In this document: piece by piece, positions 13,001 through 23,269 of the stretch
Position numbering within the stretch: position 1 is the stretch's first letter
How the letters are laid out: each line of letters starts with the position of its first letter
DNA from: Panorpa germanica
Taxonomy: Eukaryota; Arthropoda; Insecta; Mecoptera; Panorpidae
Assembly (NCBI GenBank): GCA_963678705.1
Contig: OY783206.1
Span: 27,539,807-27,603,806 of the forward strand
Length of the DNA stretch: 64,000 bases
Direction: 5' to 3'
Program-made: the position numbers and the translations under genes
Notes under the pieces: model-generated
The model's database searches: none
What the model was told of the DNA's origin: nothing
The model's input: only the letters and a program-made list of their open reading frames with translations

Positions 13001-14074
13001 TTGTTTACATTCCCGTGCATCGCGTATTTCCAAAAACACACCCGACTTTGCAAGTTTGAACTTGAGTCAAAATAAATCTCATTTAAAAATATTGCGGTCG
13101 CCATAGTAAATACTAATTTTTGTATTAACACTGGATGATACTTTTAGCGAATCAATTGTATAATTTATTAGGGAGAAACTGCGTGTTCAGAAACGAAGTC
13201 ATCTTGTCGGCTGATCTCGTAAATGTTCGGGATCACTGACACCGTGGATCAGCTGGACATAGTGTTTTACGGGGTGATATAATTATTACAATTTTTGAAT
13301 AGATATTTCAATGAAACAAACCACACTCTGCCCTCACCCCACCTCATCTCACCCCTTCCGTTCGGACTTAGTACTAGATATTGTTTTGTGTACAGAATAC
13401 GTCACTCGAAGTGTTACTATTAAATATGAAGTTAATATATGTGTCAATTATTTAAATACAAATTTTCAAATGTTTTGACCAGCTGTGAAGCGAGATATTA
13501 ATAATTTAAGTGCACATATTTACCATGTACGAGACCTACATAGTATAAAAACGAAGGCATAGCTTTAACGTATATCTCGAGAACAGTCCTACAGATTTTA
13601 TAGCTATCGCAACTTGGCAACGTAGCTTGCGAAGCAAATAACATTATTATACTACCAGTGAGTAGCGTTGCCATATTTCTTACCGCACGTTTATAAAAAC
13701 ATGTATTAAAGGCCGGTCCTAAACATTAATAATAATGTCCGTCCTCTTTTATTTTAGAAGCTCCATGAGCATTTAAACGCTTTGCAAATTTGCTATATTA
13801 TTTATCTTACCTTAGGTTTGAATCCATTGTTTTTTAAATCATCGTAAACTTTAAATTTTCGCGGTTTTTTCGCTTCGTTATCCAAATTCACTTCACTCAA
13901 TTTCACTGCTTTATCCAAATCACAGCACTCTGTATTTCTCAACGTATTTTTAATTTTATCAATTGGTTTTAAATCGTTCGCCACACGACCCGAAACTTCA
14001 CGAACTGTTGAACTTGACACGGCGGAACTACACGAACTCACTAGGAGTAACACGACCAGCTCGACTGACAGCAT
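4025..14074 (-). CDS. Gene E: divergent Ac45-like membrane protein with furin-type site, charged helix and TM
   Basis: Proposed exons are 14074-13811 (phase 0 end), 11561-11495 (weak; starts phase 0, ends phase 1), 5299-5157 and 4198-4025, giving about 215 residues. Exon 1 begins with a signal peptide (MLSVELVVLLLVSS) and a lysine-rich region with a CC pair. Exon 3 carries IRRKR, a furin-type site, followed by WIYDQYREEERQ and a charged helix. Exon 4 has one transmembrane segment (WGPISAVLLILLIALCVICC), then MYRPCQK and a short basic tail. Exons 3 and 4 match gene D in phase and layout, which is why I place it in the Ac45-like cluster; exon 1 alone would not show that. Exon 2 is a guess based on splice signals and a faint YGxxRV resemblance. 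Exon 1 could instead belong to another gene. The long second intron contains an antisense gene and repeats. Confidence 0.5.
4303..4730 (+). repeat. Repeat copy in intron or 3' region of gene E, related to the TIR family
   Basis: It begins with a variant terminus (AATGGACTTGTGTCCTATG). The TIR-family internal segment (TTGATAAAGTTGGCTACCAG) follows, and then a distinct part including CTATAGCAGCTGTTGAATCA. The latter part recurs inverted at 10395-10650, and the first part recurs at 33780-33990 inside the canonical ATP6AP1 gene. No coding potential is seen. Confidence 0.55.
4850..5050 (+). repeat. Interspersed repeat, copy 1 of 4
   Basis: About 200 bp containing CATAACCTACAATGCTCAG and the block around GCATCAGAACGTTTGTT recurs at 15340-15545 (inverted), 33505-33700 (inverted) and 57355-57545 (direct). 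A further fragment (ACACACATGCGTTGAC) lies near 51445. It is non-coding and no terminal repeats were identified. Confidence 0.6.
5727..5930 (+). repeat. TIR element fragment upstream of the 6.6-kb gene
   Basis: It starts with AATGGGCTTGTGTCCTC and continues through the GACGGAGATATAGCAATTAA and TTTTAGCGCTAGAAATGGTC segments shared with 410-591, 11920-12060, 14740-14906, 19636-19790 and 41830-42031. The other end is missing. It lies about 120-320 bp upstream of the likely transcription start of the plus-strand gene at 6641. Confidence 0.6.
6049..6085 (+). promoter_or_regulatory. Candidate TATA promoter and transcription start for the 6.6-kb gene
   Basis: TATAAAAG at 6049-6056 is followed 25-34 bp later by two initiator-like sites (TTCAATT at 6071 and GCAGTCGG at 6081). 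A GTAAGT donor at 6192 and an acceptor ending at 6612 would place a non-coding first exon of about 110 bp here. The placement is by spacing and consensus only. Confidence 0.4.
6641..7099 (+). CDS. Uncharacterised 152-aa basic protein, intronless CDS
   Basis: ATG at 6641 follows a good acceptor (TTGTTTTCAG, exon from 6613), so the CDS lies in a second exon behind a 5'-UTR intron. The product is hydrophilic: a lysine-rich N-terminal third (KFKIPKKKTQTGTKKV), a mid part with many charged residues, and a proline-rich end (DRPWPEPKDPP). No signal peptide, membrane segment or catalytic motif is visible, and I do not recognise the family. Codon choice and the open frame look like a real gene. The gene sits inside the long intron proposed for minus-strand gene E, hence antisense to it. 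Stop codon and AATAAA overlap at the 3' end (7090-7099), and further AATAAA-like signals follow near 7316. Confidence 0.6.
   Translation: MAPTIANFEVVFPRPALTQKFKIPKKKTQTGTKKVTAVLQSAFMDQPPLDRFKEKDRIFTEKLESRGITSILYKEGKKSKILKTLRWRRDAELVETKLFEVIDGERINVNKVPKAIPGERIDGPNRVIEHSDRPWPEPKDPPSNGLVSPNKQ
7260..8560. other. AT-rich stretch without recognisable genes
   Basis: Low-complexity AT-rich sequence with no exon that I can support on either strand. A TIR-family fragment (AAAGTTGGCTATCAGGACC) occurs at about 8175-8240. A short open stretch around 8390-8475 (TTCGGTGG-like, GC-richer than its surroundings) ends in a stop and has no recognised match. Confidence 0.4.
8560..9440. repeat. Interspersed repeat, longest copy of the family at 1-180 and 51.48-51.96 kb
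   Basis: The segment GGTTGCGTTAAGTGTG at about 8748 and onward matches the start of the window. The section from about 8790 to 9000, including the CAGCGAATCTCCGCTGACG block, matches 51490-51660. The section from 9050 to 9420 matches 51710-51960 with gaps. It contains several open stretches (for example 8588-8839) that are not conserved as coding between copies, so I treat them as chance. Confidence 0.6.
9470..9620 (-). repeat. Possible tRNA-derived SINE fragment
   Basis: On the minus strand GGGTTCGATTCCCG (about 9517-9532) matches a pol III B box / tRNA T-arm. It is followed in element direction by ATTTTCTGGGTTTGGTTGTTA. The same pairing (GGGTTCGATCCCC plus the same tail) occurs at 62480-62560. 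No convincing A box or cloverleaf is visible, so it is not called as a tRNA. Confidence 0.4.
9955..10375 (+). repeat. About 350-400-bp interspersed repeat, copy 1 of 4
   Basis: It carries the shared core AACCTCCAAAATGTGACAAT, then AAATGCAGTAGGATTTATTT and the GACGCATGCGCACCAACTAA end. Close copies are at 32630-32940 (direct, in an ATP6AP1 intron), 56770-57140 (inverted) and 57925-58310 (direct). It is non-coding. Its ends are not sharp enough for me to name a transposon class. Confidence 0.65.
10395..10650 (-). repeat. Inverted copy of the 4.3-kb repeat
   Basis: It contains TTGATACAACTGCTGCTATAG and GACGTTTAATTCTGCATCTC, the reverse complement of 4560-4620, and continues into the TIR-family segment ending in ACTTTATCAATA. 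Together with 4303-4730 and 33780-33990 it defines a longer relative of the AATGGGCTTGTGTCCT family. Confidence 0.55.
11915..12330 (+). repeat. TIR element copy with internal hairpin
   Basis: It starts with TTTTTCAATTGTTGATTGAAA and continues through GACGGAGATATAGCAATTAA, TTTTAGCGCTACAGATG and the internal palindrome around 12115-12150 (CTCTTTTACGCTCTGTTGTA then TAAAAGAGATG). It ends in the TTAATAATTAAAGAGACAAA segment. Copies with the same order lie at 19636-19920 and, inverted, at 41404-42031. Confidence 0.6.
12945..13450 (+). repeat. About 500-650-bp repeat, copy 1
   Basis: The first part (GTCTAATGAATGCAGCGATCC to TTAACACTGGATGATACTTT) matches 62700-62910. The second part (GTGATATAATTATTACAATT to GTCACTCGAAGTGTTACTA) matches 63280-63360 and, inverted, 35095-35260. 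The middle section of the longer copy at 62.69-63.37 kb is missing or replaced here by a GC-rich insert (13320-13370). Confidence 0.6.
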
Positions 14075-14560
14075 TTTGACAAATGATCACAAATGATATT
14101 GATACTTTGTCTATGGGTTCTATGTTGTTGTTTTCAATTTTATACAATTTATACTAAAATAGTTAAAAAAATATAAAATATGTTAGTTGCATTGACTTGT
14201 CCCGGTCAACCGGTTTCTTGCATAGGCTGATTGTTTGTGTCTGTGCGTGTGACTGTGTTTGCATGTGTTTGTTAGCGGTCTTACTTTTCATTGCATAACT
14301 GAATTATGCTTAATAGCTGGTTAAATAGACCAGCGAATGTCGGACGTCCTAACAAGGCATTATTAACCAGTTAAAAATCCGTTTAATGTATATGACCAGG
14401 GCTCCACCGAAGTAATGTTGAGTCTCTGGCGCAACTGCCAAATATGTCCGGGCTCTTTCCACGTCTAAACTTAAGGAGGTAGAGGAGGTACCACCAATGC
14501 AAACAGTTTATCTCTCGGAAACACAAAATGTAGGAGGGATGAATATTTAGCGATACTGTA
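14075..14560. other. Upstream region of gene E exon 1
   Basis: This holds the presumptive 5' flank of the minus-strand signal-peptide exon (ATG at 14074). It includes a GT-rich run (about 14235-14272) and no TATA that I can assign. No other coding sequence was recognised. Confidence 0.35.
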
Positions 14561-14906
14561 CATTTGAACAAGAATTTACAGTGGGCTTGTTGACCACGTG
14601 CCCTAATTTCTATTAAACTGTACTGCATATTGATAAAGTTGACTAGCAGGACCATCCCCTTTACACAACAGAGCATACTTAACACAGAACTCTTATACAT
14701 ATAACAAATAACTGACCTATTCCTTAATAGTGTGACATATTACGTCATAAATATGGCCGACATCTATAGCGCTAAAAGTATAATTCAAATTTTTAATTGC
14801 TATATTTTCGCCAACATTTAGATATTTAATAAAATAGACACGCCAATACACATTTATTAACATCAATTTCAATCAACGACCCCTAAAAGTGAGGACACAA
14901 GCCCAT
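14560..14906 (-). repeat. TIR element copy, minus orientation
   Basis: The copy reads ATTGATAAAGTTGACTAGCAG, then the AACAGAGCATACTTAACACAG segment, TATGGCCGACATCTATAGCG and TTAAATTTGCT-type internal sequence. It ends with GAGGACACAAGCCCATT at about 14890-14906, the family terminus. It is close to full length apart from its left part. Confidence 0.6.
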
Positions 14907-15339
14907 TTAGAGGGTCGATAAAAATAATTAAAACACAAGCAGTTGGCCGGTCTGTGTATGACGTCACAGAAACTATTCATTACTTTACACAATAATTATA
15001 ATATAAAACTTGATGGGATGCACGAGCCGGCCTCACTCGTTTTTGTCTCTGTTGTATAAAAGAAATGGCATAACATCGGAACTCATCAAATATTGCGACT
15101 TATTATAAAATGAGTGTACATTTGTACGATTGTTTATGATTTGTTTTTAATTTTTTTATTAAACTATAGATTGATATATGTATGTTGACGTTTTTATTTC
15201 TTTAAATCTCCAAAAGTTGACAGAGATATAGCTATTTAATATTTCAATCAGTTTTACCGCTTCAGTTGTTATCTACATGTATTTATGACGTCATGAGTCG
15301 ACCTAATATAGGGTTATATATGGCAAATATTTAACACTT

Positions 15340-15545
15340 AAACTATGAACACATTCGCTTAAATAAAATAAGAGTGAGGTTATGACAGTGACTTGTTTAC
15401 TATAACATAAATACTTGACAAATTGTTAATGATCGGTAACAAACGTTCTGATGCGTTCACACTGAGCATTGTAGGTTATGTTTTAATGTCATAGTGGTCA
15501 ACGCATGTGTGTTCGGTACCCGAACATGCCCGAAATAATTAATTA
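15340..15545 (-). repeat. Interspersed repeat, inverted copy of 4850-5050
   Basis: It contains GAGGTTATGACAGTGACTTG, AACGTTCTGATGCGTTCACA and CTGAGCATTGTAGGTTATG in the order expected for the reverse complement of the 4.85-kb copy. Non-coding. Confidence 0.6.
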
Positions 15546-15779
15546 GACGCTTTAATCTGTTCTATTTACTAAAACAAAAATGTTCATCTTCGTACACGCA
15601 TTCTAAAAGTTTGCCGAATAAGAACGAACTTTGTGTTTACGTATCAGTTGATATTTCTCTACAGGAGAAAATATTTCTAATTAATTTAACCTTGCTACCA
15701 CGGTCACCATATTTAACATTAATTTTTTAATATTTGACATTTTGATTTATAAATTCGTACTGAGCCGTCAGGTTGCAGA

Positions 15780-16260
15780 GGTTCTGTCAGATATTTTCGA
15801 CATTGACAATCATTTCAGTATGCTATCTCTCTTACACTGTGTTGTATGACAGAGATAGCAATTCTTGTTGACGTAAGGCCAGCGAACCATCTATTTTTAT
15901 AACGTTTTTAATAAAGAGGTCGTTTTTTTCTATTTTCTATTGAAATAAAGGGTAATATATGTATATTGGCTATAATATTCAAAAGTTAACGGAGTTATAG
16001 CTACATCAAACTTGAATTTCAGCTTTGCCGCTTGTTTTACGAGAAATAAGTAGTAATCAGTAATCGAAATTATTTTCTCTTGTAATGCGTCTTTGTAGTG
16101 TAAAAGAGATAGCAAAACTGTGTGCCTACAACGTTGAATCCCTTTAATAACTAGAGAGACAAAATGACTTTTAATATTATTAAAAAATGATTGAATATTT
16201 GACGTTCTGGTAGCCAACTTTATCAATACATTGCACAGTTCTATAGAAATAAAGGCACGT
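15780..16260. repeat. Degraded TIR-family copies with hairpins
   Basis: Two internal hairpin segments of the TIR family (around 15825-15860 and 16078-16110, each with CTCTTxxACxxTGTTGTATxAxAGAGATAGCA-type arms) lie near ATTCAAAAGTTAACGGAGTTATAGC-like sequence. The stretch ends with GGTAGCCAACTTTATCAATA near 16210. It is probably two overlapping fragments; the boundaries are approximate. Confidence 0.45.
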
Positions 16261-16539
16261 GGTTTACAAGCTCATTTAAAAATGAAACTTGATCCATGTT
16301 TATAACCTACATATACATAACCTACAATTTGTAACAATCTGTCAAATGTAAAATTACTTTTCTCTTTGTGAAAAATATAGATATCATATTTATATAATAT
16401 TATATTAAATATAATAATTAATATTGAATAAAATATGTTACTGACGCATGACGCTTTAAGAATTAAAATTAAAATACGTCAAAATGTAGCAAGGCATGCT
16501 TATTCTGAAAGCATACAATTTACGTTTTAGAAAATTTAC

Positions 16540-16930
16540 TTAAGGTAGTTGTACAATGGATGCATTTAACGCAGGATTTTCATTAAACTTTGCTTAATTA
16601 TTCTTTGATTAAGTACAAATCAAATGAGCCTAATTATTTTAAAATTGACCACGCTGTTTTTACAAAAAACGAAATCAAAATTTAGTAATTATAACGGGGG
16701 TCTTATGGAGACTAAACATTTTTTGGTTTAAATTCCAAACGTAATGCAGGAACTTCATGAAAATTGGATATGTTATAAAAATCGTAGTCACAGACCTCAT
16801 AAAGAACATTATTGACCACGTCGTTATCGAGATATTATTAATTAAAATGTGAATTTATCAATTAACTCGAACAGTAGTAGTAATGTGGCAATAGCGTGAA
16901 AATAAACGCGGTAACGATATACTTTTGAGT
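16540..16930 (+). repeat. About 390-bp repeat, also inverted at 39.78-40.14 kb
   Basis: Shared blocks include ATGCATTTAACGCAGGATTTT, AAATTCCAAACGTAATGCAG, GGAACTTCATGAAAATTGGAT and ACCACGTCGTTATCGAGATA. All of these appear as reverse complement in 39775-40140, inside the Mieap-like gene. Non-coding. Confidence 0.6.
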
Positions 16931-17443
16931 CAGACTGTCACTAAACAACTGGCTTAAGCTACCTTAAAGGTCTGTGTACCCCACAAGGCCTGCAACTGTT
17001 GTTTATAGACATTGTTTTTTCACGTTACACACCGCAAAAATACGATTATAGCTCCCGGCAAATAAATATACAAACGTCTGGCATTGAAGTGTCAAAATGG
17101 CGAACGACCATACAGTGATTGGCACGTGAAGGTCCAAACCCTTCCACTGCATTTTACTAGAATGCCTGTAGGTTTTTGTTATTTGCCAAAACGTTATAAA
17201 CTCTTAATAAAGTTTGATATCAGGGGTCACGGACAGTCGGATAGTAAAGATATGTAGTTTAAAATTTCTCTTGCCCCTGCAAATTATAATTTCATTTCCT
17301 ACTTTTATAGAAATTGAGACATGGTTCACAGAACAATTGTAATATTTAATATATTTATTTATAGCATGTAACATTATGAGATTAGATAAGCATTTATTAA
17401 CAAAAATATAAACATATGTCATAAGTACAAGGAATTTAGTACT

Positions 17444-19376
17444 TTAACTTGTCTTAGCTGGCGAGTATTGAACATCTAGTACATTAGGTGGCGCTGTTTT
17501 CCAAGGCCTGTAAAACCAGAAGCAAATAAAAGCGATAATAACTAAAACGCCAACGACTAAGCCAATGCAACCATAAAGAATTCCTTCTTGTCTATGTCTT
17601 TCTTCTTCAGCTGCCAGTTTAATAATTTCTTCCTCTTTTTGCTTTTCCTAAAGTAAAATAACTTATTAGTCAATTTCATTTATTCAATAGTTTGTTTCTA
17701 AGATATATTAGTGTGTGTCTTTGATAACAAATAGATAAGTGGAAATCTACAAGAGAATGGTTTGTTTCTAATCTTAGAGTAAGTGTGATACCTATTCTAA
17801 AAATCTAGATTAAAATATTAAATTAAATATGTAAACTTTACCATAGTTTCTCTGTACTTCTTCATCACCTCCGCTTTACGTCTCTCTTCCTCATAATCTT
17901 TCACATAATCTCGCCTAAGTCGTTTCGGTTGACTTCGGCTAACTTCGCCTAAAAGTTAATTTCTCTTTATTATTCTTGCAAGTTTTCAACATTTTACAAG
18001 AAGTATTTTGATTTTAAACCTTGTTGTTGTGTAAGAAATACCCCCAGGACGCGGCCTTCTCCGTACTGCAACTCCAGGCTGTGAAATTTGTCCTTTGAAG
18101 CCATTTCTTGTTCACTGGATGAGCCATGGAGGCTCACATACTGAAAAATATGAATGTATACACTTTGTGTGAATTGCCAAATATGTGACGCCAGCTTTAA
18201 CATTTGCATTAATGTGTTGTTCAATCATTCATTGAGAATATGACAAATATTGTCCTGTAAAGAAAATGATAGCAAGCGATCCGATTGCCATCTCTGTTAT
18301 GCCATAGGGTGTAAAGGAAATGTCATACTTATACAATGAGAACGCCAAATATTATTAGCAGTGTGGAGCGCTTGTATTACCTATATAAATTTTGTAATCT
18401 TCATAGTTTCGCTCATAAAATGAAAGCTTATAAAAATACTGCATCTATACCGAATTAATTCGCTAACACCCTGTGTTCAGAGTGACGTCACGATTGTCTC
18501 AATGTTTACATCGCCGCACCGCGCCTTGCAGACTGACAGCGAGACGCGCTTTGGATCCCCCTTCCCTTGCCACCCGTCAATAACATATTATCGCATAGTG
18601 CACACCTGACCTTCCAAGATGTTGTCATGGTATTAAACGCGTACAGGGTGCCTCGAAAGCAGCTTTCTATTTTTCAGAAAGAAATAAAATGATCATGACT
18701 CCCACTCCGAATTCCGACTCTGACTGTGACTCCGACACCGATTGTACGGGGCTCACTTCAACGAGGGGACCCCAAACTAATATTTAACAAATGTGTGTGG
18801 TGTATAGCAAATTTACACTGAATTGAATGGAGTGTAAGATAAATTTATACTGGGGATATATAGTGATACATTTTACCTTAAAGTTGCGTTATTAAATGGT
18901 AACAGTCTTCTGAAACACCCTATACTATTTCCACATAACCTAAATACATTTATTTTTCACCTTTAACAGAATTTTATATTTGTTTACAAAACATATACAG
19001 TATATTATGTAATAACTTAGACGGTGTAGGTTTAGTATATCTGTCTCACTCTTACCTCAAGTTTAGTTTTTAATTCGTTGACTATAAGCTGCGCGTAAAC
19101 ATCATAATTCAAATGAAGCACAGACCCCTCCCCCTTGTACCCGCGGTACACCGGTTCATCGTTCCTCGGTTCATCTGCACTGAAAATCACAATTCGTTCT
19201 ACGTCTCTAATCACTTTCCTTAATAATTTCAAATCACTTGCATTTTCTATATCAGTTATTAATTCCAGTTGTTGCGGTCCCCATAACGAGGCAACCCGAG
19301 CAACCCGAGCAACGGGACTCGGTGTAACGGAAACACACGAACACGCTACTAACACAAGTATCGTGGTCAACCACAT
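17444..19376 (-). CDS. Gene D: Ac45-like protein lacking the second luminal domain, with furin-type site and TM
   Basis: Exons 19376-19056, 18140-18020, 17948-17842 and 17647-17444 join with consistent phases (0, 1, 0) to give about 250 residues. Exon 1 has a signal peptide (MWLTTILVLVACSCVSV), an SLWGP motif like the LLWGP of the canonical copy at 29.4 kb, and DVERIVIF, matching DVDKIILF there. Exon 2 has QYGEGRVLGVFL, the Ac45-family signature shared with all plus-strand copies, and ends in a G split by a phase-1 intron as they do. After that it departs: exon 3 starts with PKRLRR, a furin-type site, and a long charged helix (YEEERRKAEVMKKYRE). Exon 4 extends the helix, then gives a TM (ILYGCIGLVVGVLVIIAF) and FYRPWK. 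The beta-rich luminal domain encoded by exons 3-4 of ATP6AP1 is absent. A role in V-ATPase assembly or trafficking is inference from family. Confidence 0.72.
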
Positions 19377-19635
19377 GGTGAAGACTGGCGATTTTTTGTT
19401 TGGTTTTGCATTAGGCAACACGTGACGTCATTTGCTAATAAATATAATAGAAGTGACTGGCGGGGTGGGGTAATGTGGGAAGGGGGAAGGGGGGACACAT
19501 CGATTCGCCATGAAATATTACGTATTTAAAACCGCAAGAATTAATTTAGTTTTATTTGCTTTTTATGTGTGAAATTAATTCTTGGAAATTTGTCATTAAA
19601 TAAATATTTATGCAATGAAATTTTATAAGTTTTGT

Positions 19636-19920
19636 AGATTTTTCAATTGTTGATTGAACTTGATGTTAATAAGCGTTTCTATTTTATTAAATATCTAAAT
19701 GTTGACGGAGATGTAGCTATTAAAAATTTGAATTGTAGTTTTAGCGCTAGAAATGGTCGACCATATTTGTATGACGTATTAAGGGATATGTCAGTTATTT
19801 GTTATATGTTTAAGAGTTCTGTGGTAAGAATGCTATTTCTTTTATGCTCTGTTGTATAAAAGAGATAGCAACTTAGTGGACGTGATGTCACATGTCTTGG
19901 AATGTACTTTTAATGAGCAC
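19636..19920 (+). repeat. TIR element copy with intact internal hairpin
   Basis: It follows the family order from TTTTTCAATTGTTGATTGAA through GACGGAGATGTAGC and TTTTAGCGCTAGAAATGGTC to the palindrome at about 19828-19872, where TCTTTTATGCTCTGTTGTA pairs with the following TAAAAGAGATAGCA. It ends near CACATGTCTTGGAATGT. Confidence 0.6.
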
Positions 19921-21480
19921 GCATGCGATTCCCGCCATTTGCTGCTTCGTTTGAATGTATTTAACAGTTGCAGTGTTGGACACTGGTATCATTTTCATCA
20001 TAAAATACAAAATAGTTAAGATGTTTCAAATTTTTTAACGCAGTTCGTGTTCTTAAATATAAATGGATATAACTGCATCAAAGAATATTAGAAAATCAAT
20101 AATTTTTCCTTTTGAAAAAAAAGTCCATGCATTTTTAAAACTCCTTATAAAATCCAAAATAGTTAAGATATTTCAAATTTTTAGAGCAGTTCGTCTTCTT
20201 AAACATAAATGGATAATTCTATTCGTTAAAACTTTCGCTAACTATTTATAAAATATAAGATATAATTATACTTAAGATATTCTTTAAAAACTTTCAATGT
20301 CACATTTTTAGGTTAGATTAGAAAAATTGTTGACAGCTTCGACATTGCACATAAATTATTGCCGAACGCGAAACGTGAGTCAGAATACGGTATTTAATGA
20401 TTAATTATTAGGAAGAATATTTCATACAAAGTTTTGTAAGTATGGTAAATATATTAAATGGTACATAGAACCCCTGACTATTTCAAAGTATGCAACCAAT
20501 ACACCATCATGTTAGATAGACTAGATTAACCTGAAAAAACATTATTTTTTCCATATATTTTGTGTTCTTTATACAAACAGTCGCTAATATAAACAATATC
20601 ATATATTTAAATGATAGTTAATAAGTAATTTTATATAATAAATTTACTTATAATATATTTTTAATTATGTATTCAAATCAATCGTTGTCTTTATGTTGCT
20701 TAACGTTTAATACGTTTCTTATACGTTTTAACTTTACAGTCGTCAACACTCGGACTGACTCGGACCTAATCGCGCATGCCTGTTGCGCATTGATCGAATC
20801 ACCGTCGAAGTGCTTACCAAATAAGTATGGCAAACTTTATAGTCAAAGAGCAAGAGATTTTTTATGTTTTAACTTAAACTTTCTGTCCAAAATTTTTGAA
20901 AAAAAAAATTTTTATTTGGTAAGATTTATTAATTTTACTTTTAAGAATATTAAAAGCTTGTAGCATTGAGTTACTCTAGAATAACTAACAGTAAACAAGA
21001 GTAAATTTGAAGTAACCGCAGTTTTGTATAAGTATATACTTATGCAATACTTCTCTTCTTTTTAAATTAATTTGCGTACGTTGAAGTTTTTATCTAATGC
21101 AGTTTAAAACTTACATAGCAAAAAGTGCCTACTACATTTGAGCCAAAATGGTTAGGTCGTAGCCTCTGACACTCAGTTAAGCCTGGGTTTGTATTAAATT
21201 TAATTTATGACTTTAAACAAACAATTATTACATAACAATTGTAACCAGATATTATAACCTAGCTGTTGAAATGGCTGTAATTTAATCAAAAAACATTTGA
21301 GTTACAAGCGCTCCAGCGATATCCAACTAGTTTATCTACGTTATAATTTTATTCGGTTTTATTATTGAATCAAAAATAATTAATATACCCCAATTGTTTA
21401 TTAAATTTATATTAAACTTAGAATATTTTTAGCACTGTAAATAAAATGAACGCAGCTCTCTATCTATTTTAAATATTGAT
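19921..21480. other. AT-rich spacer between the divergent arms of the Ac45-like cluster
   Basis: No exon or named repeat could be supported. Two near-duplicate short segments occur (AAAATAGTTAAGATxTTTCAAATTTTT at about 20005 and 20158). The spacer separates the minus-strand genes D and E from the plus-strand genes A, B and ATP6AP1. Confidence 0.4.
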
Positions 21481-21621
21481 TAATGTTCCATCTCTTTCGT
21501 TCGCAACGTTCAGTACTCTCTCTTTCTCACATCTTGGGAATGGTAAGATTTATTTTGTTGACAGTCGCAGTTTGTGCAGTAGACGCAGTACCAGCAGTAC
21601 AGTAGAGTACCGGTTTTCAAC

Positions 21622-23257
21622 ATGATGGATATCCTGTTTATAGTGGCTTTTCTGATTTTTATTCCGGCTTACACGTATAATATAATCAACTATTTGACTG
21701 CATCAAGTTCTGGTTTCGACAAAGTAGTGATATTCCGCAAAGCGGAGTTAAACGATAAAGTAAATGGGAGTTCCATTAGTAAGTTGATGAAGTCGGCAAC
21801 ACAGAGTTCCGTCGTTTTAGAGGATGGTTCGGAGTTTAACTGGAGATGGGACGAAGGCGCAAAATTTGCAAAGGTGAAGGAATATGTGATTTTGTAATAC
21901 AACAATTATATTCTATTAGTTTTCAAATTGTAGGTATTTGAATTAAGTGGCACGCAAGCCGAGCAAAATGCGAAAATAGCTAAGATATATACCAAAGAAG
22001 TTGAACAACATGGAAAAGGACGAGTTCTTGCGCTTTTAGTCGACCAGCAGGACGTGAGGGTCCTTATCGAAGAAGACAGGTTCTACCAAGTTAAATGGAA
22101 GGATGAAGGTAAACAAATATCTCACTACTACAAATCCTAAATATCCTTTTTATTGTATTATTATTTTATAGCGAAATTGTGGAATTTAAAGTGTTTCAAT
22201 AGGAACTGACTATTTAGTTTTTTGAATAACATTTAAGTTAACGAGGATATTATTGATTTTTTAATGTATAGATATAAGAGTTAGTAATGAAATAATATTT
22301 TGTTCATATAGTTCTTGGCATTCCTCTTGCAGACGACATTTTATTTGATCGTATTTAATGTAAACATGAATTTATGGATATTGCTGCGCCTGAACAATAT
22401 GCAACTTAACTTACATTGCATTCTTAACATTAACTATTATAACAAAATCGAATATTTTTTAGGAAACACAATTCTTATTACAAGGAATGCATACTTCATA
22501 AATTCAGGAGTCAAATTTAAACTGAATCGAAATTTTAAGATCATTTCTGGCAACAAAGACATCCTAAGTGTTGAATACAACTTGCCGACCCAGGACGTAC
22601 GTATAATAAAATTTAACCTCAAAATTATTACAATATGGCGGTAAATTTAAATATTATCATTCTTGATTTTGTTTTAGATTATCATAAATTTTTTGTTCAA
22701 AAACAACGCGACCCACTGGAGTTTGTCCGGTGTGGATTTACTCGTAGTAGACAGTGAAATTGGAAAGACCACCAAACACTTTTTGCCGTTAATCAGCGCC
22801 TACCCCATGGAGGCCCCTCTGGAGAACAACCTATTCTGTGACGTGGGGGCCACCTTTTCCGACTCAAAGATGACTGTTGCACTAGGGAATATTCACGTAA
22901 GTTGAAAAAGTATCGTATAAAGACATATGTAGAATTATCTATAAAATATATTGTTGTTTTCAGGTGCAGCCCTATTTAAACGGGCTCGACCGATTCCCCA
23001 AGAACCCCCTTTCTTGTTCACCACCCAAAGTAACACTTTACAAATTTCTAGTTGTTTCGGGAGTGCTCCTTACTTTCATTGTTTTGGTGGTGTACTTGTT
23101 GTTTAAATTCGTCCAACTTAAAGACCGCCAGAAGGAAGTCCAGAAGATGAATCTTAAAGTACCATATCCGCAAAAGGAACTCGACTCGCAAGCAAAACAC
23201 GACTGCATTAAGTTGGGTTTTAAGCTTTTGCACTTATGGCGTGGTTCGACGTCGTAA
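21622..23257 (+). CDS. Gene A: ATP6AP1/Ac45-like paralogue, five exons
   Basis: Exons 21622-21873, 21934-22108, 22463-22596, 22678-22896 and 22964-23257 join with phases 0, 1, 0, 0, the same as the canonical gene at 29.4 kb, and give 357 residues. It has a hydrophobic N-terminus (MDILFIVAFLIFIPAYTY), FDKVVIF aligning with VDKIILF, and the family motif HGKGRVLALLVDQQD in exon 2. The beta-rich luminal domain in exons 3-4 holds the WSLSGVDLLVV segment aligning with WSLNSVEF. One TM (FLVVSGVLLTFIVLVVYLLF) and a 45-residue basic tail follow. The LWGP motif and the DCVGFTT...W membrane-entry signature of ATP6AP1 are missing, so it is a divergent paralogue. It is a tandem duplicate of gene B. A role as alternative V-ATPase accessory subunit is inferred. 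Confidence 0.8.
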
Positions 23258-23269
23258 ACTAGTGCTCTT

